A stretch of DNA of 64,000 nt from Mycobacteroides sp. LB1 (GCF_013449725.1 NZ_JACCFF010000002.1:124001-188000), one strand, 5' to 3'; positions 31,136 to 40,105 are shown, counted from the first letter of the stretch. The notes: generated from the letters alone by a model not told the origin. Program-made: numbers and translations.

Positions 31136-31191
31136 GCGCGAGCGAAGAGCATCAGGTTTCGATGAGCGCGAGCGAAGAGCATCAGGTCCCG
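31132..31191 (+). repeat. 30-bp tandem duplication at a gene start
   Basis: Two near-identical 30-bp units (31132-31161 and 31162-31191) each begin ATGAGCGCGAGCGAAGAGC and end CATCAGGT followed by a variable triplet and CG. They differ at only two bases near the end. A third partial unit (ATGAGCGTC) follows at 31192. Each unit supplies an in-frame ATG. Confidence 0.85.
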
Positions 31192-31839
31192 ATGAGCGTC
31201 GTGGATCAGGCTGCCGCTCCGCGCCTTTCGCATCTTCGCGCCGCAGCACTCGTCTTCGGCGGACTTACCGCTGCCGGCGCGTTGGTGGGGGCGTTGTGGA
31301 GCGTAATCGCTCCGGGCGCACACGGAGCCATCGCCGACACCCGCGATAACGGCCGGGTGTTTGTGCATCTGGGCAACCAGGCAGACAATTTCTTTATTGC
31401 CACCACCATGCTGACCGGGATGTCCGCGGTGGTGGCCGTAATCGTGTCGGCTGCCGCCTGGCAATGGAGGGCGCATCGCGGCCCGATGATGGCGTGTGCG
31501 ATTACCTTGGGTGCCTTGGCATCCTCGGCGGTGGCGGCGGGAGTCGGCGCCGCACTGGTCCGATTGCGTTATGGCGCATTCGATATCGCAGCCGCTCAGC
31601 TCGAAGAGGGGCACCGGATCAAGTACGTCGTGGAAGCTCCCGCGGTGTTCTACGGTCACACGCCGACCCAAATTGCCGTCACGCTCGCGCTGGCCCCGTG
31701 CCTCGCGGCGGTCATCTACATGTTCTGTGTAGCCGCCTGTGCGCGTGACGATCTCGACGCCTGGCCACCCGCACCGACGCCCCTCTATCGGGCCCCGGTG
31801 ACCTTGCCGCCCGTGGAAGGCGCTAACTCGACGGCCTAG
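31132..31839 (+). CDS. DUF2567 membrane protein
   Basis: The 235-aa protein has four hydrophobic segments ([20 protein letters not shown], a second at [18 protein letters not shown], then two more) and an extracytoplasmic loop between the first two. It matches Rv1591 in position and in the VWxxIAPxxHG-like loop ([15 protein letters not shown]). The first ATG overlaps the bsaP stop in ATGA. Because of the 30-bp tandem repeat, ATG 31162 and ATG 31192 are equally in frame. Function is unknown, but it sits at the end of the bioB-bsaP transcript. It ends 4 bp inside the convergent mqo. Confidence 0.75.
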   Translation: MSASEEHQVSMSASEEHQVPMSVVDQAAAPRLSHLRAAALVFGGLTAAGALVGALWSVIAPGAHGAIADTRDNGRVFVHLGNQADNFFIATTMLTGMSAVVAVIVSAAAWQWRAHRGPMMACAITLGALASSAVAAGVGAALVRLRYGAFDIAAAQLEEGHRIKYVVEAPAVFYGHTPTQIAVTLALAPCLAAVIYMFCVAACARDDLDAWPPAPTPLYRAPVTLPPVEGANSTA

Positions 31840-33320
31840 GTTGTTTCGAGGTGCAGTGAGCGCGCGGTCGCCCGAACTGAATCACTAACCGCCGCTGTAT
31901 CCCAGTCGACATCTCCGATGCTGGGGATTGCCTTGATCATCGTGGTCTGCCACGACGTCCGCCATTGATCGGGAAAGCAGCGTTGCAGGAGGTTAAGCAT
32001 GATGGGGACTGCGGTGGATGCGCCCGGAGATGCACCGAGTAGTCCCGCGATGGTGTCATCGGCGCCGACGACGAGTTCGGTGCCTTGTTGAAGCACTCCG
32101 ACACGTCGGGGATCGGGGGTAATGAGCTGCGCTCGTTGACCTGCTGGGATAAGTTCCCAATCGCCAGGATTGGCGTCCGGGTAGTACCGACGCAACTGCG
32201 CTAGCCGTTGTCGTGAGCCCGCCGCGAGTTGGGCGATGAGATATCTGATCAGTGCCAGATTCTGGATGAGTGCGGCCGCGATTACGTGCACGTTGTGCCA
32301 GCGCACGGTCGTGAAGAACTCGGTCCATCGCCCGTGTTTCAGCAGCCTGGTGCTGAACGTCGCATACGGCCCGAACATGAGATACGGCAGACCCTCGACA
32401 ATGCGTTTGTCTAGGTGCGGTACCGACATCGGTGGTGCCCCGACGGGGGCTTGCCCGTACACCTTGGTCCGGTGCTGGCCGGCAACGATGGGGTCCTCGC
32501 ACCGCAGGAATGCGGCGCCGACGGGCAAAACCGCGTATCCGCGCACCTCGGGAAGGCGTGCTCGTTGTAGTAATCGCAGCGCCTGTCCGCCAGCGCCGAC
32601 GAACACTGTGCGCCCACGGATCATGTAGTCGCCGTCGCAGTTTCGACCAGTCACGATCCAGGAACCGTTGCCGGTCCGGTTGAGGGCGCGGACCTCGTGG
32701 CCCAGGTGTACGTGACCGCCGCGGTCGGTGATGATCCGAGTAAGTCCCCGGGTGAGCGCACCGAAGTCGATATCAGTCCCGTCGGGGTGGTGGGTGGCGG
32801 CGATGGGCTCACCCGGTACGCGTCCGCGCATCACCAGTGGTGCCCATTGGTCGATGGTGGTGGGATCCTCGGTGAACTGCATGCCGGTGAACATCGGATC
32901 AGCGGACAGCGTTTCGTATCGTCGTCGCAGATAGTCGACATCGTCGCGTCCGAAGACCACCGCCATATGCGCGGCGGAGTGAATGTACGCATCCGGATCC
33001 AGCAGCGCGTTGTCGGCAAGGTAGGACCACCACTGGCGGCTGAGATGAAATTGTCGAGCGATCGCCGTGGGCTTCGCACCGTCTGCGGGATCTGGCATGT
33101 AGTTGAGCTCGCAGAATCCGGTGTGCCCGGTGCCCGCATTGTTCCAGGGATCGCTGCTTTCGGTGGCCAGCGCATCGGCCCTCTCCAACAGCACAATTCG
33201 CCACTCGGGTGCCAGTATCGACAGCATCGAGCCCAAGGTGGCAGACATGATGCCGCCGCCGATCAGCACGACATCGGCATCTTCGTGAGATACGCGGGGA
33301 GCCTTCCGGGATCTGGTCAT
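31836..33320 (-). CDS. mqo: Malate:quinone oxidoreductase
   Basis: This FAD enzyme at the inner face of the membrane oxidises malate to oxaloacetate and reduces quinone. The 494-aa length is usual for Mqo. The FAD-binding N-terminus is ADVVLIGGGIMSATLGSMLS, followed by the Mqo segments WNNAGTGHTGFCELNYMPD, DIDFGALTRGL and LLGASPGASTAVPIMLNLL. ATG 33320 is chosen to fit the family start; ATG 33344 is an alternative. It is divergent from a LysR regulator. Confidence 0.94.
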   Translation of the reverse strand: MTRSRKAPRVSHEDADVVLIGGGIMSATLGSMLSILAPEWRIVLLERADALATESSDPWNNAGTGHTGFCELNYMPDPADGAKPTAIARQFHLSRQWWSYLADNALLDPDAYIHSAAHMAVVFGRDDVDYLRRRYETLSADPMFTGMQFTEDPTTIDQWAPLVMRGRVPGEPIAATHHPDGTDIDFGALTRGLTRIITDRGGHVHLGHEVRALNRTGNGSWIVTGRNCDGDYMIRGRTVFVGAGGQALRLLQRARLPEVRGYAVLPVGAAFLRCEDPIVAGQHRTKVYGQAPVGAPPMSVPHLDKRIVEGLPYLMFGPYATFSTRLLKHGRWTEFFTTVRWHNVHVIAAALIQNLALIRYLIAQLAAGSRQRLAQLRRYYPDANPGDWELIPAGQRAQLITPDPRRVGVLQQGTELVVGADDTIAGLLGASPGASTAVPIMLNLLQRCFPDQWRTSWQTTMIKAIPSIGDVDWDTAAVSDSVRATARSLHLETT

Positions 33321-33352
33321 ACAGCCACCATCTACCGCCGACATTCGTTCCG

Positions 33353-33369
33353 TCCAATGAATGATTGGA
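33353..33369. promoter_or_regulatory. Palindrome between mqo and lysR
   Basis: TCCAAT-N5-ATTGGA is a perfect dyad of 6-bp arms in the short gap between the divergent mqo and LysR genes. It ends 16 bp before the LysR start. Such dyads are typical LysR-type regulator sites controlling both genes. Confidence 0.55.
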
Positions 33370-33385
33370 GGAGTAGCATCCGATA

Positions 33386-34306
33386 ATGGATAGTTGGACA
33401 TCGCAGCTCGCACCACAGTTGCGGGCCCTGGTTGAGCTGGCTGCCCATGACGGGCATATGACTCAGGCGGCGGTCGCACTCGATATTCCGCAGTCATCGA
33501 TGAGTCGACGGATTCACGCGTTGCAGACGGCTCTGGGAGTGCCACTGCTCATTCATGACGGCAGAACAGTGCGCCTCACACCCGAGGCGCAACGTCTGGC
33601 TTTGCGTGCGCGTGAACCACTTGCCGAACTAGACCAGACACTTGCCGAGCTCAGCGGCGACGCGGATCCGGAGCACGGCACTGTGCGCTTCGGGTTCCCC
33701 CTCACGATGGGCTCGGGTCACGTCCCCGACCTTCTCGCCGCCTTCCGGCATCGACACCCAGGCATCCGAGTACGCCTCAAGCAGGCACACGGCACCGAAC
33801 TCGGCGCAGAGCTGCTGACCGGCCACCTCGACCTGGCCATCGTGATTCCGGCACCCGAGCGCCTGCACCACACCACAATCGGCACCCAACACATCCATGT
33901 CGCGGTGCCCGCAGACCACCGACTTGCCGTCGCCACCGAACTACATCTGGACGAGTTGGTGGGCGAAACCTTCATCGCCAACCCGCCCAGCTACAACCTT
34001 CGCCAACTCACCGAAACATGGTGCCGTGAAGCGGGATACACCCCGAATATCGCCATCGAAGTCAGCGAATTCGGCACCATCCGTGAACTCATCAGTCGTG
34101 GCCTTGGTATTGCGCTGTTGCCTCATGACGACCGCACTCCACCCGGTATTACCGAAGTACCGCTCGCCGGCAGTGGTTATCGCCGTTCTATCGCTCTGGC
34201 GTGGGGAACAACCACCCGCGCAGCATCCACCTGTCGACTGAACGACTTTCTACTCCAACACTTCTCGCCGAGCGCCGTCAACAATGTAGTGACAACCAAC
34301 GACTAA
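33386..34306 (+). CDS. LysR-type transcriptional regulator, probable regulator of mqo
   Basis: The 306-aa protein has a helix-turn-helix (HMTQAAVALDIPQSSMSRRIHALQ, then LGVPLLIHDGRTVRLTPEA) and a substrate-binding effector domain beginning GTVRFGFPLTMGSGHVPDLL. It is divergent from mqo across a palindrome, so control of malate oxidation is a reasonable inference. It overlaps the 3' end of the next, convergent gene by 4 bp. Confidence 0.85.
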   Translation: MDSWTSQLAPQLRALVELAAHDGHMTQAAVALDIPQSSMSRRIHALQTALGVPLLIHDGRTVRLTPEAQRLALRAREPLAELDQTLAELSGDADPEHGTVRFGFPLTMGSGHVPDLLAAFRHRHPGIRVRLKQAHGTELGAELLTGHLDLAIVIPAPERLHHTTIGTQHIHVAVPADHRLAVATELHLDELVGETFIANPPSYNLRQLTETWCREAGYTPNIAIEVSEFGTIRELISRGLGIALLPHDDRTPPGITEVPLAGSGYRRSIALAWGTTTRAASTCRLNDFLLQHFSPSAVNNVVTTND

Positions 34307-35934
34307 TCGTGGCTGCCCGCTCCCGACTTGGAACCGTCGCCACCGGATTTGGGCGAGCTACTCGCGGCGCCCGAGGGCTTGCTCGTAGAGTCGTGCGTTG
34401 ATGTGGTGCCCGCTGACTTCGTATCTGAGGTCTTCGTGTCGGAAACCTTTGTCGTGGTATCCGGCGTCGTGGCCGCCGAAGATTTGGACGCTGACGAAGA
34501 GGGCCCGGACGATGTGGTCCCGGGTGAGTCACTCTTGCCCGTAGTGGATTGCCCGGTCGTCGATTGTGACGCTGAACCGCGGACGGTGCCCTGCGCGCTG
34601 ACGGTGCCATGCTCAGTGGTGCTAGGGGCGGGGACCTTCGGCTTGACCTTGGTCACGACTCCGGCGGATGGCTTGGCGTCCTTCCCTGAATCCTTAGCAT
34701 CCCCGGTGTCTTTCGTCGGCGTGGTGCCCTTGGTCGTTTCGCCGGGCGATCCCTTCGCGCCAATCACCGCTCCGGATGGTGCGCCGTCTTTGGGGGAGTT
34801 CTGCGTACCGTCGGCAGCGGCATCCTTGACGTCCTCTTTGTCCGCCTCTTTGGTCTTCTCTTCCTTGGCGACGGCACCTGTGTTCTTGTCCTTGACGTGT
34901 GCCGTGGCCTCGGCGGAATCCTTCGCGGCCTGAGTGTCTGAGGGTGTCCTGGTGTCGGAAGCGACACTCGTTGCGGTGTTCTTAACGTCTTCTTTGGTTG
35001 AATCCTTCGCAGATTCCGTGCCCGGTTCTGTAGTGGTTTCTGCTTCGGTAGCGGGCTTTTCGGCGCTCACCAGCGCGTGCTCGAGTTTGGGCAGACCCAG
35101 TGCATCGGCGAAGTGTGCCTGCGCATCCTTGATGGCCTTGGTGATCGGCGCCAATGCCTCATGAATGTCGGCGGGCAGAGCGCTGACGGCGTTCGGCGCT
35201 GCCTGGGCGGCGAGACCGGGAAGCGGTGGCAGTGGCGGCAGGAAATAACGCGCTTCTGCCCACGCGAAATTGATGACGGAGTTGACGATGGCGCCGCCGA
35301 ACTGCCCGAACGAATTGACGATGTTGGAGAAGCTGGGGTCGTTGATGATCGGGTTGACGAGGTTGTAGACGAAGCTGTTCGCGATGGGGCGAACGAGATT
35401 GTCGTAGACGATGCCGATCTGTGCACTGACCAGTCCGCCGATCACGGGAACAAATCCGGCGCCCCACTGCGCCAGGTCTACGCCGTAATCCACCCAGTAT
35501 TGGATGAACTGGTAGGCCTGATCGATGCCGTTGGTGATCGAGTTCGCGACACCGGGTACGGGCGCGACCGCGGCAGAAATGCCGGATCGCGACGGCGCAC
35601 CGATGGCGGCAGGGGACTGGGCCGCTGCTGTACGCGGCGACACCGAGGGTGCGAGCTGGGTGATCGGGGCAAGCCCATGTGGGTTTGTCGACACGTTCGC
35701 CGCCTCGGAGGCGACGGATGGCAGCGCGAATCTCAGCGCCCTGACCGCGCTCGGTGAGGTGTCGGCGACCCGCGGCGTGAATGCGAACGAGCTCAGCCGA
35801 ATCGAAGCGGATCGGATATCGGGCAGTGAGATTGCGTGCGGTGCGGGCCGGATGACCGTCGGTGCGACGACCAAGGTAGTAACGGCGATAGCGGCCATGC
35901 CCGCCTTGAACAATGGATTGGCAGTCCGGTCCAT
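34303..35934 (-). CDS. Exported protein with long low-complexity C-terminal tail
   Basis: The 543-aa product starts MDRTANPLFKAGMAAIAVTTLVVAPTVI, a Sec signal or anchor helix. It continues as a Ser/Ala/Pro-rich linker to about residue 135. A hydrophobic core (about 135-250) contains YWVDYGVDLAQWGAGFVP, VYDNLVRPIANSFVYNLVNP and the exit LPPLPPLPG, a pattern shared with tails of mycobacterial surface proteins. The last ~250 residues are almost only Ser, Thr, Lys, Asp, Glu, Ala, Gly and Pro, with many KD, TKD and SK units, and must be disordered. An AGAGGAG precedes ATG 35934. It is likely surface-exposed or periplasmic; function is unknown. Confidence 0.7.
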   Translation of the reverse strand: MDRTANPLFKAGMAAIAVTTLVVAPTVIRPAPHAISLPDIRSASIRLSSFAFTPRVADTSPSAVRALRFALPSVASEAANVSTNPHGLAPITQLAPSVSPRTAAAQSPAAIGAPSRSGISAAVAPVPGVANSITNGIDQAYQFIQYWVDYGVDLAQWGAGFVPVIGGLVSAQIGIVYDNLVRPIANSFVYNLVNPIINDPSFSNIVNSFGQFGGAIVNSVINFAWAEARYFLPPLPPLPGLAAQAAPNAVSALPADIHEALAPITKAIKDAQAHFADALGLPKLEHALVSAEKPATEAETTTEPGTESAKDSTKEDVKNTATSVASDTRTPSDTQAAKDSAEATAHVKDKNTGAVAKEEKTKEADKEDVKDAAADGTQNSPKDGAPSGAVIGAKGSPGETTKGTTPTKDTGDAKDSGKDAKPSAGVVTKVKPKVPAPSTTEHGTVSAQGTVRGSASQSTTGQSTTGKSDSPGTTSSGPSSSASKSSAATTPDTTTKVSDTKTSDTKSAGTTSTHDSTSKPSGAASSSPKSGGDGSKSGAGSHD

Positions 35935-36078
35935 CTCACTCCTCTGTAGGTATCGAAGCAGCGTACGTGGCAGCGGCGGACGAATCGCGAACCCGTGTGA
36001 CCCGGTGTCGGCCAGCAATGTGACAACGATGGTGTCCAATTGCGTTGCAGGGCTGTGTAGCTGGTGCAATTTTCGTCG

Positions 36079-37302
36079 CTACCTTCGCAGCATGCCCTGA
36101 TAGTCCTTGGTATGAACGTTATCGTGGATGCTGAATCGCGTCGTGGAGCCTGCCCGGGAAAGCATGTGGGCCACGGATTCTGGCAAATGTCCGATAGCTC
36201 GGGCGCCCTGTATAACTGCCCACACACCAAACCGGCTGCTTGGGACTATGGTCTTGGCTGCGGTGAGTGCCATTCGGCGACTGCCCCGTACGTATTCGGC
36301 CAACGCGGATTCATACGCTGGATAGGCCAGTGTGTGATCGCCTGCGGCGGTGGCGATTTCTCCAGCCAGCACATATGCACCGACGACCGCGAGGCTGGTG
36401 CTGCCACCCACCGCAGGGCCGGGGCAGTAACCGGCATCGCCGACGAGTGTCACTCGACCCTTTGACCAGGTGTCCATTCGGAGCTGGGTGATGGAGTCCA
36501 TGTAGAACACTTCGGACTCGCTGACCGCGGCGAGTAGCCGTGGCACTTCCCAGCCAAAGTTCTGGTAAACCGCATGTAGGAGCGTCTTTTGTCGATCGAA
36601 ATCGCGGTGGTGGTACTCCAGTGGTTCGGGTGGCCGGAAAAGGAAGATCGCTCGGGCATCGGGAAGCTGGGCGGCGCTATACATGCCTGCAATCCGGTTG
36701 ACCTGCAAGGACATTAACGAACGGTCGCGTAGGCCGAGGTAGTTGGGTATCGATGCGACTGCCAGGTACTCGCCAAGCCAATGTGCGTAGGTGGATTCGG
36801 GGCCAAAGACCAAGCTCCGAACGTTCGAGTGCAAGCCATCTGCGCCGATGACAAGGTCGAACCGACGATCGGATCCCTTCTCGAAGGTGACGTCGACTCC
36901 GGTACCGTCCTGCGATAGCGAGGTTATGGAGTCATCGAAGATGTACTCCGCAGTGGAAAGGCTAGCGTTGTAAAGGATCTCGCTGAGTTCGTCGCGCATG
37001 ATTTCCACGTGACGTTGCGACACCGAGGCGAATATCCCTCCTTGGGGGATCTCAACCACACCTGGGTGACCTTCCCGATGCATCGCGATGATCGCGGCGC
37101 CTGTCTCGTGGGCCATAATCGATTCGAGGACGCCCATCTTCTCGACAATGTCCATGGCCGGCTTGAAGAGATCGACGGCGTGCCCACCGGTCTTCCGGAG
37201 CGTTGGCGCACGTTCGACGACCGCTACGTCAAATCCGTAGCGGGCCAGCCAAAAGGCCAGTGTGGGGCCGGCGACGCTAGCCCCGGAAATGAGTATCCGC
37301 AT
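36079..37302 (-). CDS. FAD-dependent monooxygenase (PHBH/TetX-like group)
   Basis: The 407-aa flavoprotein has GISGASVAGPTLAFWLARYG-type FAD binding (LISGASVAGPTLAFWLA), a central DGxHSxVR signature (GADGLHSNVRSLVFG), and the second FAD motif VTLVGDAGYCPGPAVGGST. Such enzymes hydroxylate aromatic or polyketide substrates, including some antibiotics; the actual substrate is unknown. AAGGAG precedes ATG 37302. The gene is divergent from a TetR regulator across paired palindromes, so induction by a small molecule is likely. Confidence 0.88.
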   Translation of the reverse strand: MRILISGASVAGPTLAFWLARYGFDVAVVERAPTLRKTGGHAVDLFKPAMDIVEKMGVLESIMAHETGAAIIAMHREGHPGVVEIPQGGIFASVSQRHVEIMRDELSEILYNASLSTAEYIFDDSITSLSQDGTGVDVTFEKGSDRRFDLVIGADGLHSNVRSLVFGPESTYAHWLGEYLAVASIPNYLGLRDRSLMSLQVNRIAGMYSAAQLPDARAIFLFRPPEPLEYHHRDFDRQKTLLHAVYQNFGWEVPRLLAAVSESEVFYMDSITQLRMDTWSKGRVTLVGDAGYCPGPAVGGSTSLAVVGAYVLAGEIATAAGDHTLAYPAYESALAEYVRGSRRMALTAAKTIVPSSRFGVWAVIQGARAIGHLPESVAHMLSRAGSTTRFSIHDNVHTKDYQGMLRR

Positions 37303-37311
37303 GGCTTCTCC

Positions 37312-37363
37312 TTACTTAACGATCGGTAAGTAAAATCGAGCATACTGCTTACCGACCGGAAAG
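37312..37363. promoter_or_regulatory. Two TetR operators between monooxygenase and tetR
   Basis: Site 1 (37312-37333) is a 22-bp near-perfect palindrome with half-sites TTACTTA and TAAGTAA around CGATCG and a single mismatched pair. Site 2 (37348-37363), CTTACCGACCGGAAAG, matches the consensus CTTACCGATCGGTAAG at 14 of 16 bases. Their centres are 33 bp apart. Site 1 lies in the leader of the monooxygenase and site 2 nearer tetR. Confidence 0.8.
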
Positions 37364-37383
37364 TCAGGGGCTATCATCGGGAG

Positions 37384-37920
37384 ATGGCCCCAGAAGCATC
37401 CGTGGCGACAAACACCCGGGAGCGCATCCAGGAGGTCGCGCGAGATCTCTTCGCCGAACGCGGATTGCGCAATACCAGCCTGCAGGACATCGCGGCATGT
37501 CTGGAGATCACCAAACCCGCTCTGTACTACCACTTCTCATCACGGGACGAGCTGGTCAGGAGCATCGTTCAGCCCATGGTGGATGATCTGGATGCCTTTC
37601 TGGCCACCAGTGGTTCCGGGGACACGCGCCAACTGCTTGAGGGCTACTTCGACGTGCTGTGGAAGCATCGAGTGGTCATGGGCATCATCGTTCGTGATTT
37701 GGCCACCATGGGGCAGTTCGAACTGGGCGAGTGGATGATCGAATGGCGACGCAAGCTGATCGCGCTGCTTGCGGGCAGTAAGCCGTCGGTGGTGCAGATG
37801 ATCCGCGCCACCGTTGCGCTCGGCGGCTTATCTGATTGCACCATCGAGTACGCGGACCGGTCGCATCGGCAGGTCAAGAAGGCTGCGGTGGACGCGGCCA
37901 TTGCCGCGCTGGAAAGCTGA
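37384..37920 (+). CDS. TetR-family regulator of the adjacent monooxygenase
   Basis: The 178-aa product has an N-terminal TetR helix-turn-helix (LRNTSLQDIAACLEITKPALYYHFSSRDELVRS) and a short helical effector domain. It is divergent from the monooxygenase with two palindromic sites in the 81-bp gap, so autoregulation and repression of the monooxygenase are inferred. The ligand is unknown. Confidence 0.88.
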   Translation: MAPEASVATNTRERIQEVARDLFAERGLRNTSLQDIAACLEITKPALYYHFSSRDELVRSIVQPMVDDLDAFLATSGSGDTRQLLEGYFDVLWKHRVVMGIIVRDLATMGQFELGEWMIEWRRKLIALLAGSKPSVVQMIRATVALGGLSDCTIEYADRSHRQVKKAAVDAAIAALES

Positions 37921-37927
37921 ACGGGCG

Positions 37928-39250
37928 TTAGAGAGAACGTCCGCTGATCACCTTGGCGCTGAGCCAGCCGAGCTTGAGTAGGCCGAAGTAGGTCGAGGGC
38001 TTGAACGCCAGCGGCCAGCTCGTCCGGCGCGGGCCCGAGGGCAGAGTTTCACCGGTGAACCGTGCACCCAACCACGCCAGCGACATGGGCGCGGACATGG
38101 GATGCAGCAGCATGTGCTCATTGAGCAGATCGCGGTGGTAGGTGACGTTGGCGCCGCCGCCGCAGTAGGTATCGGCGAGCTCGTCGATGCACGACGCCGA
38201 GATGATCTCGTCATGCGCTGCCTGAATGATGAGGACAGGCGGGGTGGGCACCGTCTTACCGAGCTTGATGCTCTCGAAGACATGCTGCACCTCGGGTGTC
38301 TCGAGGAGCTGGTCCAGCGGCTGGTCCACCAGATCGTCCATGTCTTTGAAGGCCATGGCGACGATGGCCTTCAAAGTCGGCATTTCCTCGAGTCGCGCGA
38401 GGAACTCCTTGCCCTGGGGTGTCGCGTGCTCGTCGATCACTCGCTCGAGGCCGGGGTAGACATGCGATAGCGCCGTGACCACGAGGCCCGGCAGCGCGGC
38501 GAAAAGTCCACCGTTGAGTCGGCGAAAGGTATGTCCCAAGTCGCCCACGGGTGAGCCGAGCACCGCACCGACGATGTCGAGATCGGGTGCGTAATCAGCG
38601 CTGACCTCCGCTGCCCAGGCAGTGGCGAGCCCTCCGCCGGAATAGCCCCACAGTCCGATGGGCGCCTGTCGGGACAGGCCGAGCCGGTCGCAGTTCAGGG
38701 CTGCCCGAATTCCGTCGAGGGTCCGGTATCCGGGTTCTTCAGGTGCACCCCAGATTCCGTCGACGCCTTCGTGATCGGGCACCGATACCGCCCAGCCCCG
38801 ATCGAGGATCGCCGCGATCAGTAGCAGTTCGAACTGCGCGAAGGAGCCCAGAGCGTGCGCGCCGCGGCGCAAGGCATACGAGGGAAAACAGCGGTCGGTG
38901 ACAGCATCGATGGCGCATTGGTACGACACGATCGGCACTGGTGTCATCGGATCGGTGCCAGTCGGTGTGAGCACGGTGGTGACTGCGGCATCCGCGTGCC
39001 GATTGAGGTCATTGCTGCGGTGCAGCAGCTGTGTTGCGGTGAACCGCTGGGGAATCACGCCGAGGAATGCGATTTCGACTTCACGAGTGCGCAGCACCGT
39101 GCCCGGGGCGGCGTGCTCGAATCCGCGCGGCGGGAGATAGAACGGGTCCTCAGTGGGTAGGAGAGGGCGCCCGCTGCGCTCGATCACCTGGTGGGGCGGC
39201 TCGCCGATCCACTTGACGTCACCGGATGTCGCCAGTTCATGGGGTGCCAT
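37928..39250 (-). CDS. Secretory-lipase family alpha/beta hydrolase (Rv1592c-like)
   Basis: The product is about 440 aa. It has the nucleophile elbow [15 protein letters not shown], an acid region QAAHDEIIS and a histidine in [10 protein letters not shown], giving a complete Ser-Asp-His triad. [20 protein letters not shown] and [13 protein letters not shown] are features of the LIP-type lipase family and of Rv1592c. No clear N-terminal signal peptide is seen. ATG 39250 with AGGGAG upstream is preferred to ATG 39283. It is likely a lipid or ester hydrolase acting at or near the envelope. Confidence 0.82.
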   Translation of the reverse strand: MAPHELATSGDVKWIGEPPHQVIERSGRPLLPTEDPFYLPPRGFEHAAPGTVLRTREVEIAFLGVIPQRFTATQLLHRSNDLNRHADAAVTTVLTPTGTDPMTPVPIVSYQCAIDAVTDRCFPSYALRRGAHALGSFAQFELLLIAAILDRGWAVSVPDHEGVDGIWGAPEEPGYRTLDGIRAALNCDRLGLSRQAPIGLWGYSGGGLATAWAAEVSADYAPDLDIVGAVLGSPVGDLGHTFRRLNGGLFAALPGLVVTALSHVYPGLERVIDEHATPQGKEFLARLEEMPTLKAIVAMAFKDMDDLVDQPLDQLLETPEVQHVFESIKLGKTVPTPPVLIIQAAHDEIISASCIDELADTYCGGGANVTYHRDLLNEHMLLHPMSAPMSLAWLGARFTGETLPSGPRRTSWPLAFKPSTYFGLLKLGWLSAKVISGRSL

Positions 39251-39314
39251 GCCTGCGCTCCCTTCAAGGTCCTCGGCATTCATACCCTAAGGAGACTTTA
39301 AGAGGCTAGTCGGG

Positions 39315-40034
39315 TCAGCTGGGAGGGCGTAGTGCAGCAAACTCATCGGTGACTCGGTACCGGTCATCGGTGAATCGATAGAGGGCGGCCGGACGACCTC
39401 CGCTGCGCCCCGATCGCGCGGTGGTCCCGGTGGGGGTGAGCACCCCGCGTCGCACCAGCACGCGTTGCAGGTTGGTGGCGTCCACCGGATATCCCAGCGT
39501 GGCGCAGTAGATGTCACGAAGTGTCGAAAGCGTGAATTCCTGTGGTGCCAACGTAAATCCGATGTTCGTGTAGGACATTTTAGCCGCCAGGCGGGTATGC
39601 GCGTGCGCGACCATCACGTGGTGATCGAAAGCCATCTCGGGCAGATTGCTCACTCGATGCCACTGGGTATCGGCGGGCAGCTCGGGGGTGGCGGGGAAGG
39701 GGACAAGCCCGAGGAATGTCGAGGCAATCGTGCGTGGACCGGGCACGCGGTTCGGTTCAGAAAACACGGCCAGTTGTTCGAGGTGTGCTAACTCACGCAC
39801 GTCCACCTTCTCGGCCAGTTGTCGCCGAATCGATGAGGGAAGGTCCTCGTCGGTGCGGACCTGGCCGCCGGGGAGTGCCCAGGCACCGCGGTGCGGTTCG
39901 CGTGCACGTTGCCACAGCAGCACGGCGAGCTCGGGATTGTCTGTGCTGGCTGTGTTGTCTCTGAAGTGACGTACTTGGAACACCACGGCTAACACTTCGT
40001 GTTCGGTGCTAGTATGGACCATGTTTTCGATCAT
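39315..40034 (-). CDS. nrtR: Nudix-domain repressor of NAD synthesis (NrtR type)
   Basis: The 239-aa protein has a Nudix-like N-terminal domain (RGAWALPGGQVRTDEDLPSSIRRQLAEK) in which the catalytic Nudix box lacks the usual REuxEE glutamates. A C-terminal winged helix follows (LRDIYCATLGYPVDATNLQRVLVRRGVL). This is the NrtR architecture, in which the Nudix fold senses an NAD metabolite and the winged helix binds DNA. It is divergent from nadA as in mycobacteria, where NrtR represses nadABC. ATG 40034 has CGAGG upstream; ATG 40022 is an alternative. Confidence 0.85.
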   Translation of the reverse strand: MIENMVHTSTEHEVLAVVFQVRHFRDNTASTDNPELAVLLWQRAREPHRGAWALPGGQVRTDEDLPSSIRRQLAEKVDVRELAHLEQLAVFSEPNRVPGPRTIASTFLGLVPFPATPELPADTQWHRVSNLPEMAFDHHVMVAHAHTRLAAKMSYTNIGFTLAPQEFTLSTLRDIYCATLGYPVDATNLQRVLVRRGVLTPTGTTARSGRSGGRPAALYRFTDDRYRVTDEFAALRPPS

Positions 40035-40045
40035 AAGTCGAAAAC
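40023..40045. promoter_or_regulatory. Candidate NrtR operator
   Basis: GTTTTCGA (40023-40030) and TCGAAAAC (40038-40045) are exact 8-bp inverted arms around a 7-bp centre. The dyad overlaps the start codon of nrtR and lies about 60 bp upstream of nadA. A repressor bound here would block both directions. That NrtR is the protein is inferred from context. Confidence 0.6.
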
Positions 40046-40105
40046 CTCGGTCGACCAAACCCAGCCCGACGGCGGACCGAGACCCGAGAACGCGAGGAGG
40101 CGGCC

